DNA of 42,887 nucleotides, taken from positions 1-42,887 of the forward strand of contig JBMFOT010000028.1 in NCBI GenBank assembly GCA_049969495.1. Direction: 5' to 3'. Positions 30,358-38,725 of this stretch are shown piece after piece; the stretch's first letter is position 1; each line of letters starts with the position of its first letter. This DNA is from HRBIN16 sp049969495 (GTDB lineage Bacteria > Armatimonadota > HRBIN16). Made by a program: the position numbers and the translations under genes. The notes below the pieces were generated by a model. That model saw only the letters and a list, made by a program, of their open reading frames with translations. It made no database searches and was not told where the DNA came from.

Positions 30358-32709
30358 TCAAACTGCATGAACCTCTGTTGGAACAGGAACTAATTGCGGC
30401 GATGGCGCGGCAGAGGCTTGCACACGGACCCCTTCTGCAGGCATCTCGTCGTAGCGACACACCGTGTATGCCGGGAACACCTGCCCGATTTCGTCCATCA
30501 CCTGTTCCGCAGAGAAAACGGGTATCGGCTTGCCCAAGTACACCGCCAGCTCGGCGAAAATGTTCAGGTCAGGTTTGACCTCCGGCGAAGGTGGGTTCAA
30601 CGCCTTCCAGAAGCGTTGCACGCGCCGCTCGGTGTTGGTGAAGGTACCTTCCTTCTCCGCCACGCTCGCCGCAGGCAGCACCACGTCGGCATACTGAGCG
30701 GTCTCGGTCAGGAAAAGGTCCTGCACGATAACGAACCCCGCATTTTCCAGCGCGTGCTGCGCCAGCTCGGTATCGTGATATTTCTGGGCTACGTCCTCGC
30801 CGATAATGTACAGCACCTGCATCTGCCCCTGAGCAGCGGCTTCCAGCATCGCCTGCGTGCTCATGCCGGGGTCGGCGGGCAGTTTCTCCTCCCAGAGACC
30901 TTCTATCCGCCGACGAGCCGCATCATCATCTACCCGAGCATACCCGGGCAGCACGTCAGGCAGCACGCCCATATCCGCCGCTCCGTGCGAGTTGACCTCA
31001 GGTAGCAGGATGTTCAATCCACCGTTGTCACGGTCAGCATTGCCCGTCAGAATGGTCAGATTCGCCAGCGCGTGAACGGTCTCCGCATACCGGGGATGAT
31101 TGCGCACCTTTGCCCCGCACAGAACGACCGTCCCTTCACCCAGCAGGTTGGCAGCCTCGTGCAAACGTTCGGTCTCGACGCCTGTCATCTCCGCTACCCT
31201 CTCCGGCGTGTATTCACGGAGCGTCTCTTGCAGTGCCTGTACCTCATCCTGCGCAATTCCTTCGGTCACCGCCCTGCCAGAGGTCAGTATCAGGTGAAGC
31301 AGTCCGTTCACCAGCGTACTTTCGGTGCCCTCGCGATAGCGCAGCACCAGCGGCTCGTCGAAGCGCAACTCGGTTTCGGTCACCTTGGGATACGCAATAA
31401 CCACCTTCGCTCCATGGCGGAACCACGCTTTGCGTGCGCGCAGGAACACAATGGGCTGTTCGTCCACCAGCTCCGAGCCGAAGATAAAAATCGTCTTTGC
31501 CTTCTCGATGTCTGCGATGGCGTTCTGCGTGAACGGCACTCCAAACCGGCTGAACAACCCATCCGTCGCCCCCAGCTGATTCGATTCCAGGCGGTGGTCG
31601 ATGTTGTTCGTGCCTATCGCCACACGCATCAGCTTTTGCAGGACGTACGCTTCCTCATTGGAAAGATGCGCCCCACCGATTGCGCCCACTGACCTCGCAC
31701 CGTGTTCGTGCACTGCTTGCCGGATGCGCGAGGCGATGAGCTGATATGCCTCCACCCAGCTGGCGGTGACAAACTTTCCGTCCTTACGGATGAGCGGGCT
31801 GAGCAACCGCCTGTCACTGCTGATGTACTCGTGCCCGAATTTGCCCTTGTCGCACGTCCACTCTTCGTTGACCGCTTCGTTCTCGCGCCCCAGCACGCGC
31901 ACCAGACGGTTCGGGCGGTAGTCCAGCCAGATGTTACAGCCGTTGGAACAGCGCGTGCAGATGCTCTTTTGCGATTTCATATCCCATGGGCGTGCGCGGA
32001 AGCGGTATACCCGGCTGGTCAGCGCACCCACCGGGCACAGCTCAATGGTATTGCCTGAAAAACGTGAGGTGAACTCGGTGTCATAAAAAGTGCTGACCAT
32101 CATATCCGCACCGCGCTTCAGGAAATCGAGCTGGGCGTCGCCTGCGATCTCCTGTGAGAAGCGCGTGCAGCGGGCGCAGTGGATACACCGCTCGCGGTCT
32201 AGCACCACATAGTCGCTAATGGGGAAGGCTTTGGGCAGATGGCGTTTTTCCTCCACAAAGCGCGAGACGCCCGGACCGTAGAATAGCGTATTGTTCTGGA
32301 GGGGGCACTCGCCGCCGCGGTCGCATATCGGGCAGTCCAGCGGGTGGTTAATCAGCAAAAACTCTAAAATGCCCCTTCGCGCTTTTTGAATCGCCACCGT
32401 ATCGGTGAAGACCACCAGCCCCTGGCTGGCAGGCAGGGTGCACGACGTCTGCGGCTTGGGCATCATGCGCACCGAGCCGTCGGGTTGTTTGGTACCCGCT
32501 TCCACCAGACACATGCGGCAGTTCGCCGCCTGCCCCTTGCCCAAACGAGGGTGATAGCAGAAGAAGGGAATATCCACACCGACTCGCTTGGCGGATTCGA
32601 TAATCATCTCCCCCTTGGGCACTTGCAGTTCGATGCCGTTTATCTCAATCGTCACCAGTTCCTGTTCCGCCATCTGTTTCTGCTCTGCCTCCCGATGAAT
32701 GCTCCTCAT
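30358..32709 (-). CDS. nuoG: NADH-quinone oxidoreductase subunit G
   Basis: 783 aa from ATG 32709, which overlaps the nuoF stop as ATGA; an internal ATG at 32673 (MAEQELVTIE) is an equally good start, 12 residues later. Numbering from 32673: N-terminal 2Fe-2S ferredoxin with C39, C52, C55, C78; H-x3-C-x2-C-x5-C (H110, C114, C117, C123); 4Fe-4S C163, C166, C169 and the ELCPVGAL cysteine. Then an extra C-x2-C-x3-C...C set (ICTRCSNGCNIW ... WTCDKGKF), matching the N7 cluster site of some complex I enzymes. The rest is a molybdopterin-oxidoreductase-like fold. Part of the NADH-oxidising arm. Confidence 0.95.
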   Translation of the reverse strand: MRSIHREAEQKQMAEQELVTIEINGIELQVPKGEMIIESAKRVGVDIPFFCYHPRLGKGQAANCRMCLVEAGTKQPDGSVRMMPKPQTSCTLPASQGLVVFTDTVAIQKARRGILEFLLINHPLDCPICDRGGECPLQNNTLFYGPGVSRFVEEKRHLPKAFPISDYVVLDRERCIHCARCTRFSQEIAGDAQLDFLKRGADMMVSTFYDTEFTSRFSGNTIELCPVGALTSRVYRFRARPWDMKSQKSICTRCSNGCNIWLDYRPNRLVRVLGRENEAVNEEWTCDKGKFGHEYISSDRRLLSPLIRKDGKFVTASWVEAYQLIASRIRQAVHEHGARSVGAIGGAHLSNEEAYVLQKLMRVAIGTNNIDHRLESNQLGATDGLFSRFGVPFTQNAIADIEKAKTIFIFGSELVDEQPIVFLRARKAWFRHGAKVVIAYPKVTETELRFDEPLVLRYREGTESTLVNGLLHLILTSGRAVTEGIAQDEVQALQETLREYTPERVAEMTGVETERLHEAANLLGEGTVVLCGAKVRNHPRYAETVHALANLTILTGNADRDNGGLNILLPEVNSHGAADMGVLPDVLPGYARVDDDAARRRIEGLWEEKLPADPGMSTQAMLEAAAQGQMQVLYIIGEDVAQKYHDTELAQHALENAGFVIVQDLFLTETAQYADVVLPAASVAEKEGTFTNTERRVQRFWKALNPPSPEVKPDLNIFAELAVYLGKPIPVFSAEQVMDEIGQVFPAYTVCRYDEMPAEGVRVQASAAPSPQLVPVPTEVHAV

Positions 32710-33992
32710 GCTTTTGCAGCTTGCTGCGCTTCTACCATCGAATGCCCATGCTGGATGTAATACTCGTACTCGTGCCGATAGTGTTTGATGCTGGCTCGGA
32801 TGGGCCATGCCGCCGCATCACCCAGCGCACAGTACGAGCGTCCGTCTATCTGGTCGCAGATGTCCAGCAGCAAGTCGATATCCTCCATCCGTCCGCCGCC
32901 CGCCAGAATGCGGTCAAAAATCTTTACCATCCAGCGTGTGCCTTCTCGACAGGGCGTACACTTGCCACAGGACTCGTGCGCGTAGAAAGCGGCTGTGCGC
33001 CGCATGAACTTCACGATGCATACCGTATCGTTCAGCACCATGAAGCCCCCGGAACCCAGCATCGTGCCCGCTGCCTGAAGCGATTCGTAGTCCAGATTCA
33101 CATCACACTTCTCAGCGGGCAGAATAGGCACAGACGAGCCGCCCGGTATCACCGCCTTCAGCCTGCCTTTCACTCCGCCCGCCAGATCCAGCAGTTCCAT
33201 CAGCGGCGTGCCCATCTCTACCTCGTAGTTGCCCGGCTTGTTCACGTGCCCGCTCACAGAGAAGATTTTGGTGCCTGTGCTCTTCTCGGTGCCCATCGAG
33301 GCGTACCATGCACCGCCGTTGCGGATAATGGCGGGCACACACGAAAGCGTCTCCACATTGTTAATCAGTGTGGGACAGTCCCATAGCCCGGCGATGGTCG
33401 GCAGGGGTGCATGGGGAAACTTGAGGCGCGGCTGTCCCCGCTCACCCATGAGGGAGCTCATCATCGCCGACTCCTCACCGCACTCGTAGGAACCTGCGCC
33501 CATGTGGATGTACAGGTCAAAATCCACCCCGCTGCCGAGAATGTTTTTGCCCAGATAGCCTGCCCGGTACGCCTCGTCGATAGCGCGACGCATCACCCGG
33601 GCGGGCTCGGTATACTCCCCGCGGATGTAGATATAGCCCACTTTAGACAGGGTAGCGTAGCCCGCGATGATGATGCCCTCGATGAGCTGGTGCGGATGGC
33701 GCATCATCAGCTCGCGATCCTTGAAAGTGCCCGGCTCGCCCTCGTCCGCGTTGCACTGCACGTAGTGCGGCTTGCTTTCATCTTTCGGGATGCCGTTCCA
33801 CTTAATCCATGCGGGGAACCCCGCGCCGCCGCGCCCGCGCAGTCCCGACGCTTTCACCTCGTCGATCACCTGCTGGCGGGTCATGCCCAGCGCCTTACGC
33901 AGGGCACTATAACCGCCGTGTTGTTCGTACACCTCCAGCGTTTGGATACCCGGCACATCGATATCCTGAAACAGCACCTTCAGCTCAGCCAT
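32706..33992 (-). CDS. nuoF: NADH-quinone oxidoreductase subunit F
   Basis: 428 aa from ATG 33992 (AGGAAGGG upstream); an upstream in-frame ATG at 34016 is within nuoE and lacks a site. The NADH- and FMN-binding subunit with cluster N3. Motifs: GLRGRGGAGFPAWIKW (FMN and nucleotide), NADEGEPGTFKDRELM, GAGSYECGEESAMMSSLMGE, LINNVETLSCVPAI, SCGKCTPCREGTRWM plus the later YCALG cysteine for the 4Fe-4S cluster. Its start overlaps the nuoE stop by 8 bp. Confidence 0.95.
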   Translation of the reverse strand: MAELKVLFQDIDVPGIQTLEVYEQHGGYSALRKALGMTRQQVIDEVKASGLRGRGGAGFPAWIKWNGIPKDESKPHYVQCNADEGEPGTFKDRELMMRHPHQLIEGIIIAGYATLSKVGYIYIRGEYTEPARVMRRAIDEAYRAGYLGKNILGSGVDFDLYIHMGAGSYECGEESAMMSSLMGERGQPRLKFPHAPLPTIAGLWDCPTLINNVETLSCVPAIIRNGGAWYASMGTEKSTGTKIFSVSGHVNKPGNYEVEMGTPLMELLDLAGGVKGRLKAVIPGGSSVPILPAEKCDVNLDYESLQAAGTMLGSGGFMVLNDTVCIVKFMRRTAAFYAHESCGKCTPCREGTRWMVKIFDRILAGGGRMEDIDLLLDICDQIDGRSYCALGDAAAWPIRASIKHYRHEYEYYIQHGHSMVEAQQAAKA

Positions 33993-34665
33993 TTTGCCCT
34001 TCCTGCCTCGCCTCATTCGTTACCTGTGCGCTTGCCAGCGCACGCTCGATATCCTGTCGTTCACTCTCCGACAGATGGCACTTCACCACCGTATCGGCGA
34101 GCTGCACTACCGTGTGTTCCTCGCCCTGCTTCAGCTCTTCCAGCAGAGCATCTATCTTCTCCGGGGTGAGGTTGCCGAAGTAGCGGTCGCCTACTTGCAT
34201 CACCGGGGCGTTGCCGCAGTCGTTCAGGCATTCCACCTCTGTCAACGTGAACTGCCCATCGGGCGTGGTCTCGCCTACCTTGATGCCCAGCTTCTGCTCC
34301 AGATAGCGCAGTATCTCGTAGCCACCGCATATCGAGCAGGTGAGGTTGGTACAAACCTCCAGCATCACCCGCCCCACAGGCTGCTTGTTGTACATCGTGT
34401 AGAAGGAGGCAACGCCTTCCACCACGGCGTAGGATGTTCCCAACCGGTATGCCACTTCCATCAACGCCTCTGGCGGCAGGTAACCGCCGTACTCGCGTTG
34501 TGCTATCCACAGCGCGGGTAGCATCGCCGCGCGTTTGTTCGGGTAATGGCGCTTGATGCGCTCCAGCTCCTGCACCGCCTGCTCGGAGAAGCGCAGCTGC
34601 GGCGGCTGTCTCTCGTCGATACGCCGCACGCGGGGATACTCGCTCAACCGTATCGCCTCACTCAT
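33985..34665 (-). CDS. nuoE: NADH-quinone oxidoreductase subunit E
   Basis: 226 aa. Thioredoxin-like 2Fe-2S subunit (cluster N1a) of the NADH module. Cysteine pairs C105-x4-C110 (VCTNLTCSICGG) and C146-x3-C150 (ECLNDCGNAP) are intact. The chain extends about 45 residues past the usual end, a Lys/Glu-rich helical tail. Overlaps the nuoD stop by 4 bp (ATGA). ATG 34665. Confidence 0.94.
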   Translation of the reverse strand: MSEAIRLSEYPRVRRIDERQPPQLRFSEQAVQELERIKRHYPNKRAAMLPALWIAQREYGGYLPPEALMEVAYRLGTSYAVVEGVASFYTMYNKQPVGRVMLEVCTNLTCSICGGYEILRYLEQKLGIKVGETTPDGQFTLTEVECLNDCGNAPVMQVGDRYFGNLTPEKIDALLEELKQGEEHTVVQLADTVVKCHLSESERQDIERALASAQVTNEARQEGQNG

Positions 34666-35870
34666 CGGTCAATCTCCCCCAGCACGATGTCGATACTCCC
34701 AATAATGGCAACGATGTCCGCCACCATATGCCCCTTGCTCATCAACGGGAGCGCCTGCAGGTTCATAAAGCACGGCGGTCGCGTTTTTACTCGCCAGGGA
34801 CGATTGCCGCCATCGCTCACCACATAATAGCCGATTTCACCCTTGGGTCCTTCTATCGGCACGTACGCCTCGCCCTCGGGGGGACGGAAACCCTCTGTCC
34901 ATAGCTTGAAGTGGTGTATCAACGACTCCATGCTGTTGTCCAGCTCCTCGCGCGGTGGAGGAACCACCTTGCGGTCGGCACTGCTGACCGGTCCCTCAGG
35001 GATACGTTCAATACACTGCTTGATAATGCGCGCCGCCTGTCGCATCTCCTCGACACGCACCAGAAAGCGGTCGTACACATCGCCCACCGTGCCCGTCGGG
35101 ATGTCGAACTCCACCTGGTCGTAGTAGAGGTAAGGGTTGGCTTTGCGCAGGTCGAAAGCGTAGCCGCTTCCGCGCAGGATGGGTCCGTTAATGCCCAGCG
35201 CGATGCACTCGTCCGCTGTGATGATGCCGATGTTGCGGGTGCGCTCCACCCATATCGGGTTCTCAGTCAGTAGACCTTCGTAATCGTCCACCTTCGCGGG
35301 GAACTCTTCCACGAACTGCGCGATTTTCTCCAGTAACCCATCGGGCATGTCTGCACGCCAACCGCCCACCTGTATCCACGAGGGGAACATGCGCACGCCC
35401 GACAGCTGTTCAAACATATCCAGGATGCGCTCGCGCTCGCGGAAGCAGTAGAAAAACGGGGTCATCGCGCCGATGTCCAGCGCGTGCGTGCCCAACCACA
35501 CCAGATGGCTGGCAATGCGCTGCAGCTCGCTGAAAATCATGCGCATCCACACGCCGCGCGGAGGCACCTCGATATCCAGCAGTTTCTCCACCGACAGCAC
35601 GAACGCCAGCGAGTTGTTCATCGCGGAGAGGTAGTCCATCCGCTCCACCAGCGGGATACATTTCTGGTACTGCTCGTACTCACAGGTCTTCTCGATGCCC
35701 GTGTGCAGGTAGCCGATATGTGGAACCACGTCCACAATGGTCTCGCCGTCCAGCTCCACCACCAGCCGCAGCACGCCGTGCGTGCTGGGATGTTGCGGTC
35801 CCATATTGATAACCATCGAGCCTTCGGCGGCTCCGGGTAGTATCTCCATCTGTTCCGGCGTAATGCTCAT
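34662..35870 (-). CDS. nuoD: NADH-quinone oxidoreductase subunit D
   Basis: 402 aa, stand-alone (not fused to nuoC). The 49-kDa quinone-site subunit: NMGPQHPSTHGVLRLVVELD, HIGYLHTGIEKTCE, YLSAMNNSLAFVLSVEKLL, RGSGYAFDLRKANPYLYYDQ and PKGEIGYYVVSDGGNRPWRV. The family contacts NuoB's terminal cluster N2, but nuoB is not in this operon. ATG 35870; GGGGAGC upstream. Confidence 0.95.
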   Translation of the reverse strand: MSITPEQMEILPGAAEGSMVINMGPQHPSTHGVLRLVVELDGETIVDVVPHIGYLHTGIEKTCEYEQYQKCIPLVERMDYLSAMNNSLAFVLSVEKLLDIEVPPRGVWMRMIFSELQRIASHLVWLGTHALDIGAMTPFFYCFRERERILDMFEQLSGVRMFPSWIQVGGWRADMPDGLLEKIAQFVEEFPAKVDDYEGLLTENPIWVERTRNIGIITADECIALGINGPILRGSGYAFDLRKANPYLYYDQVEFDIPTGTVGDVYDRFLVRVEEMRQAARIIKQCIERIPEGPVSSADRKVVPPPREELDNSMESLIHHFKLWTEGFRPPEGEAYVPIEGPKGEIGYYVVSDGGNRPWRVKTRPPCFMNLQALPLMSKGHMVADIVAIIGSIDIVLGEIDR

Positions 35871-35885
35871 GCTCCCCTCCGCGTT

Positions 35886-36473
35886 CTACTCCCGGCTAGA
35901 AAGCCCCGTCTTCCCAAAGAAGGACTCGCCAGGGTGCGGTGTTTGTACTTCCGCGATAGACGGTCCCAGCGTGCCCTGGTCAAAAACCACCTCTTCACCG
36001 CCCAGCGGGAAGTCCTTGCGTAACGGATGCCCTACCCAGTCATCCGGCATCAGGATACGGCGCAAATCGGGGTGACCCTCGAACACGATGCCGAACATAT
36101 CGTACACTTCGCGTTCGGGGAAGTTTGCACCTGGGTAGATACCGGTGACAGAGGGCACGGTCTCGCCCTCATTCACACATACCTTCAGGAACAATCGGGT
36201 GAAAGTGCGGAACGAGTAGAGATTGTACACTATCTCAAAGCGCGGTTCGCGACGCCCCAGCTGGTCTATCCCCACGATGTCCGAGAGGAAACGGTAACTC
36301 AGCTCCGGTTCGTCGCGCAGGAAACGGCAAACCTCAGGCAAATACTCTTTGTTCAGAACAATCCATGTGTCCCCCCGGAAGGTAACCACCTCGCGCACCG
36401 CTTCAGGAAATCTCTCACGAATGCGCGTCACCTCCGGGCGATCCGGCATCTCTTGTGCGGTCGTCTCGCTCAT
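35886..36473 (-). CDS. nuoC: NADH-quinone oxidoreductase subunit C
   Basis: 195 aa from ATG 36473 (AGGAG at 7-8 nt); in-frame codons upstream to 36536 lie inside nuoA. The 30-kDa subunit bracing NuoD: FLSDIVGIDQLGRREPRFEI, VYNLYSFRTFTRLFLKVCV, then ANFPEREVYDMFGIVFEGHPD-LRRILMPDDWVGHPLRKDFPLGG. Lies directly after nuoA, where nuoB would be expected. Separate from nuoD. Confidence 0.94.
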   Translation of the reverse strand: MSETTAQEMPDRPEVTRIRERFPEAVREVVTFRGDTWIVLNKEYLPEVCRFLRDEPELSYRFLSDIVGIDQLGRREPRFEIVYNLYSFRTFTRLFLKVCVNEGETVPSVTGIYPGANFPEREVYDMFGIVFEGHPDLRRILMPDDWVGHPLRKDFPLGGEEVVFDQGTLGPSIAEVQTPHPGESFFGKTGLSSRE

Positions 36474-36483
36474 CCCTCTCTCC

Positions 36484-36945
36484 TCAATGCGGTAAAACCG
36501 CCTCCTCTCGCGAAGCAGGTTCCAGTTTTTCGGCAACCGCCTTCAGCACCACACGGCGCGGCTGCGCTCGCTCGGACTCCTCCCACTCCAGCGCGCGGGT
36601 GCCCAGCATGTAAAAATAGCCGACAAACAGGATGGCAATAAACACCCCCATCTCCACCAGATTGAACAACTGCACCGCCTTCGGCGCGTCCTTAAAAGTG
36701 ACCGCCCACGGATACAGGAAGATGGTCTCCACATCGAAGATGATAAACAGCATCGCCACCAGAAAGAACTTGACTGGGAACCGCTCCCGTGCCGAGCCAA
36801 CAGGAGTCACACCGCACTCGTAAGGGGCTACCTTGCGGTAATCCGGCCGCTTGGGACCTAGCAGGAAAGAGAGCGCTACCATACCCAAAGCGAGCACCGC
36901 TGCTAGCACTGCTAACACCAATATAGGCACGTAGCTGCTCAACAT
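36484..36945 (-). CDS. nuoA: NADH-quinone oxidoreductase subunit A
   Basis: 153 aa, three helices; membrane subunit next to the quinone channel. Signatures: KVAPYECGVTPVGSARERFP, VKFFLVAMLFIIFDVETIFL, YPWAV. The C-terminal tail after residue about 125 is longer and more charged than usual. First gene of the operon; ATG 36945 with GGGAGAAGG. The Rex-type operator lies 16 bp upstream. Confidence 0.94.
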   Translation of the reverse strand: MLSSYVPILVLAVLAAVLALGMVALSFLLGPKRPDYRKVAPYECGVTPVGSARERFPVKFFLVAMLFIIFDVETIFLYPWAVTFKDAPKAVQLFNLVEMGVFIAILFVGYFYMLGTRALEWEESERAQPRRVVLKAVAEKLEPASREEAVLPH

Positions 36946-36959
36946 CGCCTTCTCCCTTT

Positions 36960-37002
36960 ATTGTGAACCAGTTCACAAGTGTTCTCAACCGCCATTATTT
37001 TA
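36960..37002 (-). promoter_or_regulatory. Candidate promoter(s) of the nuo operon
   Basis: Two readings. (1) TTGAGA (36983-36988), 17 nt, CACAAT (36960-36965), with the Rex box between the boxes; leader would be under 15 nt. (2) A TAAAAT -10 at 36997-37002 with a weak -35; the Rex box would then lie downstream of the start as a roadblock. Cannot choose. Confidence 0.4.
36961..36978. promoter_or_regulatory. Rex-type operator upstream of nuoA
   Basis: TTGTGAACCAGTTCACAA: inverted 8-bp arms with a 2-bp centre, fitting the published Rex consensus TTGTGAA-N4-TTCACAA exactly. Between nuoA and its likely promoter; Rex is an NADH/NAD+-sensing repressor known to control nuo operons in some bacteria. 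No rex gene is in the window. Confidence 0.75.
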
Positions 37003-37163
37003 CCTCAATAAACATCCGTTTGGTAGAAACGCAGAGGTTTTTTGAGCATTAATTCGCAAAATAGGCGGCAGAATCCTTCAGGCACATACGTTAGCGCAGG
37101 GATATCACCCTCTCTCTTTCCTGCAGGGTGAGAGCAGACACCGGGGTGCCAGCAGGATGCAGG

Positions 37164-37204
37164 AAATAAAACCGCCCCTCTTCCGATCCGCGGAAGAGGG
37201 GCGG
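37164..37204 (-). terminator. Intrinsic terminator of the LVIVD/dockerin gene
   Basis: CCGCCCCTCTTCC (37172-37184) / GGAAGAGGGGCGG (37192-37204), 13-bp perfect stem. On the minus strand it is followed by TTTTATTT. About 10 nt after the stop at 37214. Confidence 0.85.
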
Positions 37205-37213
37205 CAGGAAAGG

Positions 37214-38623
37214 TCATTCGTCTCCGATCTCGCCAAAGTTAGCGACGAGGATACCGAAGTCAAAGAGCGTTACCTCTTCGTCGCCGTCCAGGTCGGCTTC
37301 GGGGTTCCAGTTCTCATCGCCGGGTATGGCGCCGAAAGCTGCCACTAGTTCTCCGAAGTCAAAAAGCGTCACTTCGTTGTCGCCGTCGATGTCCCCGTTG
37401 ACCAGAGAGACGTTCAAGCCGGTGACATCGTTCTGCACCTGCACCTCGGTGAGCACCCGGCGCAGCCAGTGACTGGCTTTGAAAGCGATGTCATACGTCC
37501 CTGAAGGCACGTTTGACAGTGTGTAATTGCCCTGCTCATCCAAGGTAACGGTATCCTCCCGCACGGTGGAGCCGCCTTGCCGGAGCTGCACCTGCACGGG
37601 GATGCCTGCAAGGCTCGCTCCGTAGTCTTCCAGAGTAATCTGTCCGCTGATGGAGAAGTCCATCGCTCCCGTATACTGGAAGACGAGCAGCCCCGTCCAG
37701 TTGTCGCCGACGTAGACGTACCGTCCGCTGACGAAAATCCCCTCTGCCCATCCATCGGTATCTGAAGAGCCAACCTGGACAGGCGCGGCGGGGTTCGTCA
37801 CGTCAACGGCGATTACTCCCCTGCTGCCCATCGCCGCAAAAACCAGTCTACCGACGGCGAACACCTCCCAGATGTTCTCGGGTGTGCTCAGGGTAGCCAG
37901 TAGGCGCGGGTTTGCAGGATCAGAGACATCTACCACGCGCAGACCCGCATACCAGCTGCTGACGTACGCCTTCGTGCCGTACACGTGCACATCCCAGACA
38001 TAGCCCACGGTGGCGGTACCAACCACGGTCGGCTGGGTGGGGTCGCTTATATCCACAATCCGCAACCCGCCAGCCCCTGCGGCGACGAAAGCGAGGCCCC
38101 CCACGACGCTTATGCCAGAGAAGGATCCCCCTAATGACCCTACCTGGCGAGGTCGAGTGGGGTCCGACACGTCTATCAGCCGCAAGCCCCCGTTACCGTC
38201 TGCAACACAGGCGATGTTGCCGGATACCTCCACCTCGTAGGCAAAGCCGGGTGTGTCGATGGCACCGATTTCACGCGGTCGCGCCGGGTCCGACACGTCA
38301 ATGATGCGAAGTCCCGCACCACCTGCGGTCACGAAAGCCAGCGTACCCACCACCGTGACGCTCTGGGCAGGTGCGGGAGTTGCCAGAGCGCCAAGCTGCT
38401 GAGGCGCGGCTGGGTTCGATACATCGATAATGCGGAAGCCCCCACTTTCGTCAGCCACGTAGGCACGCGAACCGGAGACGGTAACTCCGATCACCTCGCC
38501 GGGCGTATCGTATCGCCCGACCAACTGCATGTTTTGAGCCTGGGCTGCTACGCTCCACCCCACGAGCACCGTCAGAGCCAGTGCCATATAGGCAGAACGC
38601 AGCGAGCAGGTCAGCGAGCACAT
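37214..38623 (-). CDS. Secreted LVIVD-repeat protein with dockerin-type end
   Basis: 469 aa from ATG 38623 (AAGGAGG at 8 nt); a GTG at 38629 is too close to it. Signal peptide (YMALALTVLVGWSVAAQAQ). About six LVIVD repeats follow (residues 30-320): LRIIDVSDPARPREIG, LRLIDVSDPTRPRQVG, LRIVDISDPTQPTVVG, LRVVDVSDPANPRLLA and others, predicted to form a beta-propeller. Next a carboxypeptidase-regulatory-like beta domain (SGQITLEDYGASLAGIPVQV ... GNYTLSNVPSGTYDIAFKAS). The C-terminus has two dockerin-I-type calcium loops, DIDGDNEVTLFDFGELVAAF and DLDGDEEVTLFDFGILVANF. Exported; dockerin ends usually dock to cohesin partners, none of which is in the window. Driven by a sigma-54 promoter (38681-38696). 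Confidence 0.88.
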   Translation of the reverse strand: MCSLTCSLRSAYMALALTVLVGWSVAAQAQNMQLVGRYDTPGEVIGVTVSGSRAYVADESGGFRIIDVSNPAAPQQLGALATPAPAQSVTVVGTLAFVTAGGAGLRIIDVSDPARPREIGAIDTPGFAYEVEVSGNIACVADGNGGLRLIDVSDPTRPRQVGSLGGSFSGISVVGGLAFVAAGAGGLRIVDISDPTQPTVVGTATVGYVWDVHVYGTKAYVSSWYAGLRVVDVSDPANPRLLATLSTPENIWEVFAVGRLVFAAMGSRGVIAVDVTNPAAPVQVGSSDTDGWAEGIFVSGRYVYVGDNWTGLLVFQYTGAMDFSISGQITLEDYGASLAGIPVQVQLRQGGSTVREDTVTLDEQGNYTLSNVPSGTYDIAFKASHWLRRVLTEVQVQNDVTGLNVSLVNGDIDGDNEVTLFDFGELVAAFGAIPGDENWNPEADLDGDEEVTLFDFGILVANFGEIGDE

Positions 38624-38680
38624 TGGCACAACCTCCTTTCGTGATGTAAAAGGGCACTTTCTGCCCCCACTTTCTTATAC

Positions 38681-38696
38681 TGCAAGATTCGTACCA
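38681..38696 (-). promoter_or_regulatory. Sigma-54 (-24/-12) promoter of the LVIVD/dockerin gene
   Basis: Minus strand TGGTACGAATCTTGCA, GG-N10-GC; differs from the copy at 4096 by one base. Predicted start near 38670, leader of about 47 nt. Confidence 0.75.
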
Positions 38697-38725
38697 AAAC
38701 CATGGTTATCCTGTGATTCGCGCGG

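Noticed and set aside
29299..36483. nuoB or nuoI hidden in another frame
   Set aside because: Intergenic gaps are 10 and 9 bp, and no frame shows the required C-x2-C-x2-C-x3-C-P or N2 cysteine patterns.
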